From Qipengyuania xiapuensis (lineage in GTDB: Bacteria; Pseudomonadota; Alphaproteobacteria; Sphingomonadales; Sphingomonadaceae), in assembly GCF_019711395.1 (NCBI RefSeq), contig NZ_JAIGNL010000001.1, positions 496,001 to 560,000 of the forward strand: a stretch of DNA of 64,000 nt, given 5' to 3'. Under the pieces are notes generated by a model. It was not told where the DNA came from. It saw only the letters and a list, made by a program, of their open reading frames with translations, and did not search any database. Position 1 is the stretch's first letter; each line of letters opens with the position of its first letter. This document shows positions 37,874 through 46,235 of the stretch, piece by piece. The translations under genes were made by a program, and so were the position numbers.

Positions 37874-39100
37874 CTAGGGTTCGATCACCTGTGGATCGAA
37901 AGGCTGTGGGTCGGCAATCCGGCCGATGAACAGGACGGCGTCGCGCTCGAGGTCGCGCAGTACGACGATGAACGGCCGGTCCGCACGGAACAGGATCGGT
38001 TCCTTGGGCAGCAGGCGGCCGCCACTAAGCACGATGCTGATCGTGGTCACCGCGGCAGCTTTCGTACCCTCGTCATAGACCTGCAGCTTGGTGACGTGCT
38101 TCACCTCGCTGACACTGATCGGGCGCTGGCCCGGTTCGGCAATCCCGCTCAGGTCGGCCTCAACCTCACTGAATGGCAGCGTGAGACCCAGTTTCTGGAG
38201 CGAAGCCACGAGCGACTGGGAATAGTCGGTCTCGAACTGGGGTATCTGCACGCGCACCAGCTCGGGGTCTTCATCGTCGAGGCGCAGTTTCATGCGCTCG
38301 ATGAATTCCAGCGACGGCGCAGCCGACATGATCTCCCTGTCCTCGGGGATCATGATGTCCATGGCGTAGCGCCGATTGCGGTAGGGCAGGCGGATCGCCT
38401 CCCATCCGCTGCTTTTCGTGTAGGGAGTGTCGAAGGTCTCACCGACGAAGGTGAAAGGCTTCTCCTCACCGTTGCCGAAGAGAAACGGCAATTCCTGCTG
38501 AGACATGAGCTTCGTGCGCCAAAGCCCTTCGAAGTAGAGGGCGTTGGCGAGCAGCGCGACCATCGTGTCTTCGATGCCCGAGGGAGCGATGACTTCCGGG
38601 ATCAACCCTTCGGTCGCCTCGTTCGCCCAGGCATTGATCCTATCCGCGCTCGCCTGCCTGTCGGTGAAATCGACGGTTTCGGCCTCGGCCTCGTAGGTCC
38701 TCCTTGTCTCGCGCAGATAGCTGTCACGGAAGCGGAAATCGCGATCGAGGAAGAGGGCGTTGGATATGTTCACCCGGACATCGCGCTCGTCGCTTTCGAA
38801 ACCGAGCGGATCTGCGGGTGGCGGAAGGATGTCTTCGATTTGCTGTCGCGTATCGCTCCGCGCACCTGCGTGGAGGAGGCCGAAGGCGAGATCGATACTC
38901 GCAGGCGAGATGACGACATTCTCTTCCGGTTTCGCTTCGGCATCGAGCACCGGGAATAACGCTAGGGCGCCGCTGCGCTGCTGTTCGTTCGACGAAACCG
39001 ACGCGCCTTCAGGCCTGTCGACCGGTGCGCATCCGGCGGCCGCGAGGATCGCGAGGACTGCTGCAAGACCGCTCCTTGTATTGGTGAATGGCTTCATCAT
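37874..39100 (-). CDS. Secreted serpin-family lipoprotein (protease inhibitor)
   Basis: The protein has 408 residues. A lipoprotein signal ends at LAAAGC (Cys24). The serpin fold markers are VVISPASIDLAFGLLHAGARSDT, NALYFEGLW, EVKHVTKLQVYDEGTKAAAVTT and RADRPFIVVLRD. The hinge DEGTKAAAVTT has the small residues needed for loop insertion, so it should be an inhibitory, suicide-substrate serpin. The reactive loop is about 20 residues long; P1 cannot be fixed by eye. Lipid anchoring in the envelope suggests defence against foreign or own proteases. Confidence 0.87.
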   Translation of the reverse strand: MMKPFTNTRSGLAAVLAILAAAGCAPVDRPEGASVSSNEQQRSGALALFPVLDAEAKPEENVVISPASIDLAFGLLHAGARSDTRQQIEDILPPPADPLGFESDERDVRVNISNALFLDRDFRFRDSYLRETRRTYEAEAETVDFTDRQASADRINAWANEATEGLIPEVIAPSGIEDTMVALLANALYFEGLWRTKLMSQQELPFLFGNGEEKPFTFVGETFDTPYTKSSGWEAIRLPYRNRRYAMDIMIPEDREIMSAAPSLEFIERMKLRLDDEDPELVRVQIPQFETDYSQSLVASLQKLGLTLPFSEVEADLSGIAEPGQRPISVSEVKHVTKLQVYDEGTKAAAVTTISIVLSGGRLLPKEPILFRADRPFIVVLRDLERDAVLFIGRIADPQPFDPQVIEP

Positions 39101-39126
39101 GCTCCCCTTTCAGCAGTTACAACGAC

Positions 39127-40641
39127 TTAGGCGCGAGGTGGTTGCCTCCGGTAGCTTAGCGCTTCGGCAATATGGATGCGCCCGACCTGCTCCGAACCTG
39201 AAAGGTCGGCGATCGTGCGGGCAACTCTCAGCATGCGCGTGTAGGCGCGTGCCGACAGGCGCATAGCCGTCGCGGCCTGCATGAGAAGTTCGCGCCCCTT
39301 TTCGTCGGGCCCGGCGAATGTCTCGAGGGCATCGCCCTGTAATTCGGCATTGGTCCGCACCCCGCTTTCCCCGGCCCTGGCGCTCTGCACTGCCCGTGCA
39401 TTCGCTACCCGCGCCGCGACCTCGGCTGTCCCCTCCGCTGCCGGCGGCAGTGCCAAGTCTGCGGCGCTGACCGGATCGACTTCGACATGAAGGTCGATCC
39501 GGTCGAGCATCGGGCCCGACACCTTGCTCTGGTAATCGGCGGCGCATTTGGGAGCGCGGCTGCACGCGAGCGCGGGATCGCCGAGGTGACCGCAGCGGCA
39601 AGGGTTCATCGCCGCAACCAGCTGCACATTGGCGGGGAAGGTCACATGCGCATTGGCGCGCGCGACATCGACCGTGTTCGTCTCGAGCGGCTGGCGCAGC
39701 GAATCGAGCACGGCACGCTGGAATTCGGGAAGCTCGTCGAGAAACAGCACGCCGAGATGCGCGAGGCTGACTTCGCCCGGCTTCACCTTGAGCCCGCCTC
39801 CCGTCAGCGCGGCCATGCTCGCCGAGTGGTGCGGGGCGCGGAACGGTCGGGCACGGCTGATGCGCCCTTCCTCGAGCAGGCCTGCGACCGATTGCACCAT
39901 GCTCACCTCGAGCGCCTCTGAGGGCGAAAGCGGAGGGAGGATGCCGGGCAGGCAACTGGCGAGTAACGACTTTCCGGCACCGGGCGGACCGATCATGAGA
40001 AGGTTGTGACCGCCCGCCGCCGCGATCTCGAGCGCGCGCTTGGCGGTTTCCTGTCCTTTGACCTGGCGGAGGTCGGGGGCGCGGCCCGCCTCTTCGACTT
40101 CGCCCTGTTCGGGCTGGGGCAGCTGGCTGGTCCCCTTGAGGTGATTGAGCAGGCTGGCGATATCCGGGGCGGCGATGACCGGCACTTCGCTGGCCCACTT
40201 GGCTTCCGAGCCTTGCGCGGCGGGACAGATCAGGCCCTTCTCCTGCTCGCTCGCATGGATCGCGGCGAGCAGGACACCGGGCGAGGGTGCGACCCGCGCA
40301 TCGAGCGCCAGTTCGCCGACCATGATCCAGTCTTCGAGCTGCTCGGCATCGGTTACGCCCATGGCAGCAAGCACGGCGAGCGCGATCGGCAGGTCGTAAT
40401 GCGAACCTTCCTTGGGCAGGTCGGCAGGCGAAAGATTGATGGTGATCCGCTTGGGCGGAAGCGCGAGGCCCATGCTGGAAAGCGCGGCGCGGACCCGCTC
40501 CTTGCTTTCGCCCACCGCCTTGTCGGCAAGGCCCACGATATTGAAATTGGGCAATCCCGGTGCGAGCGAGCATTGCACCTCTACAGCGCGTGCTTCCAGC
40601 CCGAGATAGGCCACCGTCCGGACCAGTGCGACCACTTCCAT
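39127..40641 (-). CDS. comM: YifB/ComM-family Mg-chelatase-like AAA ATPase
   Basis: The protein has 504 residues. An N-terminal Lon-like domain (EVQCSLAPGLPNFNIVGLAD, RITINLSPADLPKEGSHYDLPIA) precedes the AAA core with Walker A GPPGAGKS and Walker B VLFLDELPEF, plus a Cys-bearing segment (CRCGH, CAADY). ComM is a hexameric helicase that promotes branch migration in natural transformation. Divergent from the rpmH operon. Confidence 0.92.
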   Translation of the reverse strand: MEVVALVRTVAYLGLEARAVEVQCSLAPGLPNFNIVGLADKAVGESKERVRAALSSMGLALPPKRITINLSPADLPKEGSHYDLPIALAVLAAMGVTDAEQLEDWIMVGELALDARVAPSPGVLLAAIHASEQEKGLICPAAQGSEAKWASEVPVIAAPDIASLLNHLKGTSQLPQPEQGEVEEAGRAPDLRQVKGQETAKRALEIAAAGGHNLLMIGPPGAGKSLLASCLPGILPPLSPSEALEVSMVQSVAGLLEEGRISRARPFRAPHHSASMAALTGGGLKVKPGEVSLAHLGVLFLDELPEFQRAVLDSLRQPLETNTVDVARANAHVTFPANVQLVAAMNPCRCGHLGDPALACSRAPKCAADYQSKVSGPMLDRIDLHVEVDPVSAADLALPPAAEGTAEVAARVANARAVQSARAGESGVRTNAELQGDALETFAGPDEKGRELLMQAATAMRLSARAYTRMLRVARTIADLSGSEQVGRIHIAEALSYRRQPPRA

Positions 40642-40711
40642 TCCCCCCTGCGATACTGGCGGTCTGGCAAGAAGTTGTTATATTGTCGAGACTTGGTCGA
40701 TCCGTAATCGA

Positions 40712-40800
40712 TCAAGCCCGCTTCAGGCTTGACCTTCTCGCCCGATTTCCTTAAGCGCGCCCACCTGTAGGCGGTCGCCCGTTTCGGCGGCCCTTTTTTG
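40712..40800 (+). promoter_or_regulatory. Leader with hairpin and terminator-like element ahead of rpmH
   Basis: TCAAGCC (40712-40718) pairs with GGCTTGA (40726-40732). Downstream GGTCGCC (40773-40779) pairs with GGCGGCC (40786-40792, one G-T pair), followed by six T (40794-40799). This is an intrinsic terminator with no gene before it on this strand, 49 bases upstream of the rpmH ATG. It could be an attenuator or end a short RNA. Confidence 0.5.
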
Positions 40801-40848
40801 TCGGAGCGATTCGCCCGGCTGACAACGAATTAAACGAAGGATCATCCG

Positions 40849-40983
40849 ATGAAGCGGACTTTCCAGCCCTCGAACCTCGTGCGCGCCCGTCGCCACGGTT
40901 TCTTCGCGCGCAAGGCTACCCCGGGTGGTCGCAAGGTTCTGCGTGCACGCCGCGCTCGCGGTCGCAAGAACCTCTGCGCGTAA
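40849..40983 (+). CDS. rpmH: 50S ribosomal protein L34
   Basis: Forty-four residues, [20 protein letters not shown] onward, with [15 protein letters not shown], the invariant L34 sequence. AAGGATC precedes the ATG. First gene of the rpmH-rnpA-yidD-yidC-engB series. Confidence 0.97.
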   Translation: MKRTFQPSNLVRARRHGFFARKATPGGRKVLRARRARGRKNLCA

Positions 40984-41029
40984 TCGCCTGATCGGTCGCG
41001 CTTCGGCGCGGCTTCGATCGCGATAGTCA

Positions 41030-41057
41030 AACGGGCTCCCATCGGGGGCCCGTTTTG
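41030..41057 (+). terminator. Hairpin with T tract between rpmH and rnpA
   Basis: ACGGGC (41031-41036) pairs with GCCCGT (41048-41053) around CCC-ATC-GGG, followed by TTTT. It would leave most transcripts carrying only rpmH, matching the far higher need for L34 than for RNase P protein. Confidence 0.75.
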
Positions 41058-41071
41058 CGTATCTGGCTTCC

Positions 41072-41455
41072 ATGGACCCGAGCCTCTCCGTCATCCGCAA
41101 GCGCAGCGATTTCCTCGCTGCCAATCGCGGCATGCGCAATGCGAAGCCGGGTTTCGTGCTGCTGACACGTCCAAACGACGGGCAGGGCAAGCGCTACGGC
41201 ATCACCGTCACCAAGAAGATCGGCAACGCCGTGGTGCGCAACCGGATGAAACGCCGGTTCCGCGAATTGCTGTGGGCGGCGCTCCCCGAAGCAGGTCTGG
41301 CGGACCATGACCACATCCTGATCGGACGCGAGGGCGGGGTGGAACGCGACTTTGCGAAGATGCGTGAAGAGCTCGCCGCCGCGCTGGCCCGTGCATCGAA
41401 GGGCGAGGGAGACCGCGCAAGGCGTCCGCGCCACAAGCGGTCGCCGCGCAAGTGA
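41072..41455 (+). CDS. rnpA: Ribonuclease P protein component
   Basis: The protein has 127 residues. The RNA-binding signature [12 protein letters not shown] and preceding [19 protein letters not shown] are typical. It helps the RNase P RNA cut tRNA precursors. The basic tail ([11 protein letters not shown]) is longer than usual. Its stop overlaps the GTG start of yidD. Confidence 0.95.
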   Translation: MDPSLSVIRKRSDFLAANRGMRNAKPGFVLLTRPNDGQGKRYGITVTKKIGNAVVRNRMKRRFRELLWAALPEAGLADHDHILIGREGGVERDFAKMREELAAALARASKGEGDRARRPRHKRSPRK

Positions 41456-41661
41456 AGTACATTTTCATCTGGATCGCGCGCGCCTGGCAGCTCGGCCCGA
41501 GCCGTATCTTGCCGCCCACCTGCCGCTACACGCCCTCGTGCAGCCAGTACGCCATCGAGGCCTTGCAGAAATACGGGGCAATCAAGGGTGGATGGCTGGC
41601 CACGAAGCGGCTATTGCGCTGCCAACCTTGGGGGGGCTGCGGCCATGACCCGGTACCCTGA
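41452..41661 (+). CDS. yidD: Membrane protein insertion efficiency factor YidD
   Basis: The protein has 69 residues from GTG 41452, overlapping rnpA by four bases. An amphipathic N-terminus and the Cys-rich core [19 protein letters not shown] with [14 protein letters not shown] are diagnostic. It assists YidC-dependent membrane insertion. Confidence 0.95.
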   Translation: MKYIFIWIARAWQLGPSRILPPTCRYTPSCSQYAIEALQKYGAIKGGWLATKRLLRCQPWGGCGHDPVP

Positions 41662-41731
41662 GCGGGTACTGTCTTGACGTAGCAATACACTCTTCCCATC
41701 TGATCGAAGACATTCACCAACGGGATCGACC

Positions 41732-43489
41732 TTGGAAAACTCACGCAATTTCGTGCTCGTGCTCACGCTCTCGCTCGCCGTCCTCATCGGCTGGCAGTGG
41801 GCGATGGACTATTTCTACCCGCAGCCGGAAGAAGTGCCGGTCACGGCCGAGAAGGTGGATACGCCTGCCGAGCAGGCCGAGGTCGCGCATTCGCGCACCG
41901 GCGGCTTGCAGGATTCCGCCGCCATTGCGCAGGAAGCGGCCGATCTCGAGACCTCGCTCGCCTCGCCCGAACGCGTGGCAATCGATTCGCCCAAGATTGC
42001 CGGTTCGATCAACCTGCAGGGCGGGTTCCTCGACGACGTCGTGCTCAAGGATTACGCGGCAACCGCAGATGATTCAGACGATGAGCCCGTGCGCATCTTC
42101 TCGCCGCGCGGAACGCCGGCACAGCAGGTTTCGCAGTTCGGCTTCCTCGTGAACGGCGAAAAGCTCTCGGACGACACGGTCTGGGAAAGCTCGGGCGGCG
42201 CGCTCTCGCAGGACAACCCGGTCACGCTGACGCATGCCGCGGGCGATGGCCTGACGCTCGAACAGACCTGGTCGATCGACGAGAACTACATGCTCACCGT
42301 CGAACAGGCGGTCAGCAACACCAGCGGTGTCCCCGTGGTCGTGCAGCCCTACGGCCTCGTCAGCCGCACCAGCGATACCGCCAGCGCCGACTTCTTCATC
42401 GCGCACTCGGGCCCCATCGGCAGCTTCGACCAGAGCGTCGACTACGATTACGACTATGACGACTTGGAAGACGATAAGAGCGTTTCCATGGCGGGCAAAA
42501 CCGACTGGGTCGGCTTCACCGACATCTACTGGCTCGCAGCCATGGTCCCGCAGGAAGGCACTGCGCCCGATGCGACATTCCGCTCGCTCGGCGGCAACCT
42601 CTTCCGCGCCGACATGATCTACGACCCGATCACCATTCCCAACGGTCGCAAGGTCACCACCACCTCGCGCCTCTATGCAGGTGCGAAGGACAGCGAAATC
42701 CTCGACGCGTACCAGGACGCGGGTATCCCGCAGTTCGGTCTCGCGATCGACTGGGGCTGGTTCCGCTGGTTCGAGAAGCCGCTGCTCTGGCTGCTCAAGA
42801 ACATCTTCGAACTTGTCGGCAATTTCGGTGTCGCGATCATCATCCTGACGATCATTGTTCGCGGCCTGATGTTCCCCATCGCGCAGAAGCAGTTCGCTTC
42901 GATGGCGGGGATGAAGGCGATCCAGCCGAAAATGAAAGCGCTGCAGGAAAAGTACAAGGACGACCGCGTCAAGCAGCAGCAGGAAATGCAGAAGCTGTTC
43001 AAGGAAGAGCAGGTCAATCCGCTGGCCGGCTGCCTGCCGCTGATCCTGCAGATCCCGATCTTCTTCGCGCTCTACAAGGTTCTCTACCTCGCGATCGAGA
43101 TGCGCCACCAAGACTTCCTGTGGATCAGCGACCTTTCCGCGCCCGATCCGGCGACCATCCTCAACCTGTTCGGCCTGCTGCCGTTCACGCCGCCGAGTTT
43201 CCTCGCCATCGGCGTGCTCGCGGTGCTGCTGGGTGTGACGATGTGGCTGACCTTCAAGCTCAACCCGTCCGCGATGGACCCGGTCCAGCAGCAGGTCTTC
43301 GCGATCATGCCGTGGGTACTCATGTTCATCATGGCTCCGTTCGCAGCGGGCCTGCTGCTCTACTGGGTAACCTCGAACATCCTCACGCTCGCCCAGCAGA
43401 AATATCTCTATTCGAAGCACCCGCAATTGAAGGCGGCGGCCGAGAAGGAGAAGGCCGAGAAGGCCGCGGCGGCGAAGGCCGGGAAGTAG
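41732..43489 (+). CDS. yidC: Membrane protein insertase YidC
   Basis: The protein has 585 residues from TTG 41732. An N-terminal membrane segment, a large periplasmic domain and five C-terminal helices including MFPIAQKQFASMAGMKAIQPK and NPLAGCLPLILQIPIFFALY match Gram-negative YidC. The periplasmic part has a strikingly acidic run (DYDYDYDDLEDD near residue 239), probably a surface loop. The C-terminus is Lys/Ala/Glu rich, as in ribosome-binding tails of alphaproteobacterial YidC. Confidence 0.95.
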   Translation: MENSRNFVLVLTLSLAVLIGWQWAMDYFYPQPEEVPVTAEKVDTPAEQAEVAHSRTGGLQDSAAIAQEAADLETSLASPERVAIDSPKIAGSINLQGGFLDDVVLKDYAATADDSDDEPVRIFSPRGTPAQQVSQFGFLVNGEKLSDDTVWESSGGALSQDNPVTLTHAAGDGLTLEQTWSIDENYMLTVEQAVSNTSGVPVVVQPYGLVSRTSDTASADFFIAHSGPIGSFDQSVDYDYDYDDLEDDKSVSMAGKTDWVGFTDIYWLAAMVPQEGTAPDATFRSLGGNLFRADMIYDPITIPNGRKVTTTSRLYAGAKDSEILDAYQDAGIPQFGLAIDWGWFRWFEKPLLWLLKNIFELVGNFGVAIIILTIIVRGLMFPIAQKQFASMAGMKAIQPKMKALQEKYKDDRVKQQQEMQKLFKEEQVNPLAGCLPLILQIPIFFALYKVLYLAIEMRHQDFLWISDLSAPDPATILNLFGLLPFTPPSFLAIGVLAVLLGVTMWLTFKLNPSAMDPVQQQVFAIMPWVLMFIMAPFAAGLLLYWVTSNILTLAQQKYLYSKHPQLKAAAEKEKAEKAAAAKAGK

Positions 43490-43499
43490 GATAGCGCAA

Positions 43500-44153
43500 G
43501 TGACCGAAGAAGAAGCCGCCGAACTTGCCCAGCTGGAGCGGCGCGCGAACAAGCTGTTTTCGGGGCGGGTGGAGTTCCTCCTCTCGGCCCCGCAGCTCAA
43601 GTTCCTGCCCGAACCCACCGTGCCCGAGATCGCCTTTGCGGGCCGATCGAACGTGGGCAAGAGCTCGCTCCTGAACGCGCTCACGGGGCGCAAGGCCATC
43701 GCGCGCACCTCGGTGACGCCTGGCCGCACGCAGGAGCTCAACTTCTTCGAGGTAGGCGAACCGACCCAGTTCCGTCTCGTCGACATGCCCGGCTACGGCT
43801 TTGCCAAGGCCCCGGTGAAGGTCGTCGAAAAGTGGAAAAATCTCGTGCGCACCTACCTGCGCGGGCGCCAGGTGCTGGTGCGCAACCTCGTGCTGGTCGA
43901 CAGCCGTCACGGGCTGAAGGATGTCGACCGGGAGATGATGAAGATGCTTGACGAAGCCGCCGTCGGCTATCGCATCGTCATGACCAAGGCAGACAAGATC
44001 AAGGCAAGCGAACTCGCCAAGACCGTTGCTGCGGTCGAGGCCGAGGCCAAGAAGCACGTCGCAGCCTATCCGCATATCCACGTGACCTCGAGTGAGAAGG
44101 GCATGGGGATCGGAGAGCTTCGCGCCGCGCTGCTGCAGGATGCGGGCGTCTGA
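43500..44153 (+). CDS. engB: Ribosome biogenesis GTPase EngB (YihA/YsxC)
   Basis: The protein has 217 residues from GTG 43500, ten bases after yidC. G1 is GRSNVGKSS, G3 DMPGYG, G4 TKAD, and G2 lies in TPGRTQELNFF. Needed for large-subunit assembly. The YidC-EngB neighbourhood is standard in alphaproteobacteria. Confidence 0.94.
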   Translation: MTEEEAAELAQLERRANKLFSGRVEFLLSAPQLKFLPEPTVPEIAFAGRSNVGKSSLLNALTGRKAIARTSVTPGRTQELNFFEVGEPTQFRLVDMPGYGFAKAPVKVVEKWKNLVRTYLRGRQVLVRNLVLVDSRHGLKDVDREMMKMLDEAAVGYRIVMTKADKIKASELAKTVAAVEAEAKKHVAAYPHIHVTSSEKGMGIGELRAALLQDAGV

Positions 44154-44225
44154 TCCGGCTACGGATCGCCTCCCGCCTCCTCCCATTCAGAAACCGTCTA
44201 TCCGCCGCTCGCTAGGCCAGCGCGC

Positions 44226-45158
44226 ATGATCCCGAAGTCATTCGCCGCTGCAGGACTTGCCACTGCCTCGCTCTTTGCAGCACCTCTTGCTGCACAGGCG
44301 CCGTCTTCGCAGAACGAGATCGTCGTTACCGCGCAGCGTTCGGGCGCGCCGATGTGGACCATCGATACCCCGACCGGCACGATCATCCTCGTAGGCGAGA
44401 TCGCCGCGGTCCCGAAATCGACTCCGTGGCAGCCCGAGCTGCTGGAAGAAGCCAGCGCCGAAGCAAGCCGCGTCATCCTGCGCGCACCGCCGAAATTCTC
44501 GCCCGGCGATATCTTCCGGCTCATCTTCAGCGGCGGCAAGTTCACCAAGCTGCCCGATCGCAGCACCGCCGCCGATTACCTTTCGTCCGAACAGCGCGCT
44601 CGGCTGGCAGCCCTCGAGGCCGAATACGATATCGACTACGACCGCCGCAGCTTCCTGATGACATCGTTCGACCTGCTCGCGAGGCGGCTCGATTTCGATG
44701 ACGACACGACCAAGGATGCGACCGACATCGTGCGCAAGGCCGCCAAGCGCGCGGACGTACCGATCACGCGGCCCGAGCGGTTTCGCGGCGAGGACCTGCT
44801 GGACGACCTCGCGGAAGCGCCGCCGGAAGACCACATCCCCTGTCTCGTCGCGGCCATGACGGCGGTCGAAGCCGGACAGGAGGTTATCAAGGCGCGCGGG
44901 GATGCCTGGCGGACCTTCGATGTCGCCGGGGTCATGAATAATCCGCTCGAGATCGCGCTCGGCACCTGCTGGCCATGGGCGGACGACAATCTCGGCGAGG
45001 AAATTCGCGACCAGTGGACCGGCATGATCGCCGACGCCTCCGCCGACACGGGAGTGACGCTCGCAGTCGTGCCGCTGCGTGTCCTTGCAGAAGACGGCGG
45101 CGTGCTCGACCAACTCGAGGCGCGCGGTTTCGAGATTTTCGGGCCCGACTGGCGCTGA
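44226..45158 (+). CDS. TraB/GumN-family exported protein
   Basis: The protein has 310 residues. A signal peptide ends near PLAAQA. The TraB/GumN marks are APMWTIDTPTGTIILVGEIAAVP near the start and GVTLAVVPLRVLAEDGGVLDQLEARGF at the end. The usual GxxH of the first strand is GE here, so a proposed active-site His is missing. The family includes proposed proteases and factors of surface polysaccharide production; a function cannot be fixed. Confidence 0.78.
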   Translation: MIPKSFAAAGLATASLFAAPLAAQAPSSQNEIVVTAQRSGAPMWTIDTPTGTIILVGEIAAVPKSTPWQPELLEEASAEASRVILRAPPKFSPGDIFRLIFSGGKFTKLPDRSTAADYLSSEQRARLAALEAEYDIDYDRRSFLMTSFDLLARRLDFDDDTTKDATDIVRKAAKRADVPITRPERFRGEDLLDDLAEAPPEDHIPCLVAAMTAVEAGQEVIKARGDAWRTFDVAGVMNNPLEIALGTCWPWADDNLGEEIRDQWTGMIADASADTGVTLAVVPLRVLAEDGGVLDQLEARGFEIFGPDWR

Positions 45159-45176
45159 GCAGCACCAGGCGCGGGC

Positions 45177-46079
45177 CTACCCCTCGGGCGCCGGATGGAA
45201 GGCGCGCCGCATCCACGGACGCACCGCACCGGGTTCGATCTTTTCCAGCATTTCCAACCTGCGCGCCTGCCGTATTTCGAGGCTGAGCGTCAGCAATCCC
45301 GAACGGTTCCGCTTGAAGACCCCGGGGGTCATTCCGAAGAATGCCCTGAACTCCCTGATCAGGTGCGCATCGTCGAAGAAGCGCAGCAGGATGTCTTCCT
45401 CCTGCTCGTCGGCGACACCGCACAATTGCGCCGCAAGATCGAGAATCCGCGCGCGGCGCATGACCTGCTTGGGCGTGAGGCCGAAATCCCGCTTGGTCAT
45501 GCGTTCGAGCGTCCTGACCGAGATGTCGTGAGCCTCGGCAAATTCATGGATGCTCTTGTTCGGGTCGGCAAAAGCCTGGAGCTCGAATGCCTGTGACAAA
45601 GGATCCGGTGGCGGCGGATCGATCACCGCGATGCGGGTGGCAAGCCAATCCTCGATCCGTTCGAGCCACTGCTGCGGCGTAATATCCGGCGAGTAGAGGC
45701 CGGTAACCTCTTCATCGGGAATTCCGGCAGCGGCAATACCGCGGATCCGGTCGACCATGCCCGCTTCCTCCAGCCCGAAGAGCGTATGCAATGCGCCCGG
45801 GCGAAGCATTAGGCCCGCAACCTTGATGCCGCCGCAGTAGCCGAGCGGCATCGCCTTCGAGTGCTGGCCGCAAAGGAAAGTCTCGTCGCGGATGGCGAGC
45901 ATGCCGTCGGCGGTCTCGACGCTCCAGTCCACGTCGACTGCGCTACGCAAGTAGGATGCATCGTTGCACAGGAGGCCGTGCAGGGTGATGTCGCCGGGCG
46001 CATGGGCAACCGCGACGATCGACCTGCCGACCCACGGTTCGAGGCGCTCGACCGGTGGCCTGTTGAAGGCCAGCGGCAC
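45177..46079 (-). CDS. AraC-family transcriptional regulator
   Basis: The protein has 300 residues. The C-terminal double helix-turn-helix spans KSIHEFAEAHDISVRTLERMTKRDFGLTPKQV and LLRFFDDAHLIREFRAFFGMTPGVFKRN. The N-terminal domain (APGDITLHGLLCND, VAGLMLRPGALHTLFG) is a cupin-like sensor of the DUF6597 kind. Target and ligand unknown. Confidence 0.87.
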   Translation of the reverse strand: MPLAFNRPPVERLEPWVGRSIVAVAHAPGDITLHGLLCNDASYLRSAVDVDWSVETADGMLAIRDETFLCGQHSKAMPLGYCGGIKVAGLMLRPGALHTLFGLEEAGMVDRIRGIAAAGIPDEEVTGLYSPDITPQQWLERIEDWLATRIAVIDPPPPDPLSQAFELQAFADPNKSIHEFAEAHDISVRTLERMTKRDFGLTPKQVMRRARILDLAAQLCGVADEQEEDILLRFFDDAHLIREFRAFFGMTPGVFKRNRSGLLTLSLEIRQARRLEMLEKIEPGAVRPWMRRAFHPAPEG

Positions 46080-46235
46080 GCCCTCCTCGGTGGCGCCGGT
46101 TTCGGATTCGAGACTTAGCTGTTCGTCGCTAATCGCACGTTGCCCCCAACGGACGCGACCACATGGTGATACCTAGGCCCTTGCCGGGGGAAGGGCAATC
46201 CAACTTGTGGTTTGCTCTGTGGCGACGGGAACATG

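Noticed and set aside
42430..42480. Asp/Tyr repeat in YidC as a possible simple-sequence expansion
   Set aside because: The repeat is short, in frame and in a periplasmic loop; there is no sign of instability or frameshift.
42074..43786. 570-residue minus-strand frame opposite yidC
   Set aside because: Antisense shadow that crosses into engB; no motif.
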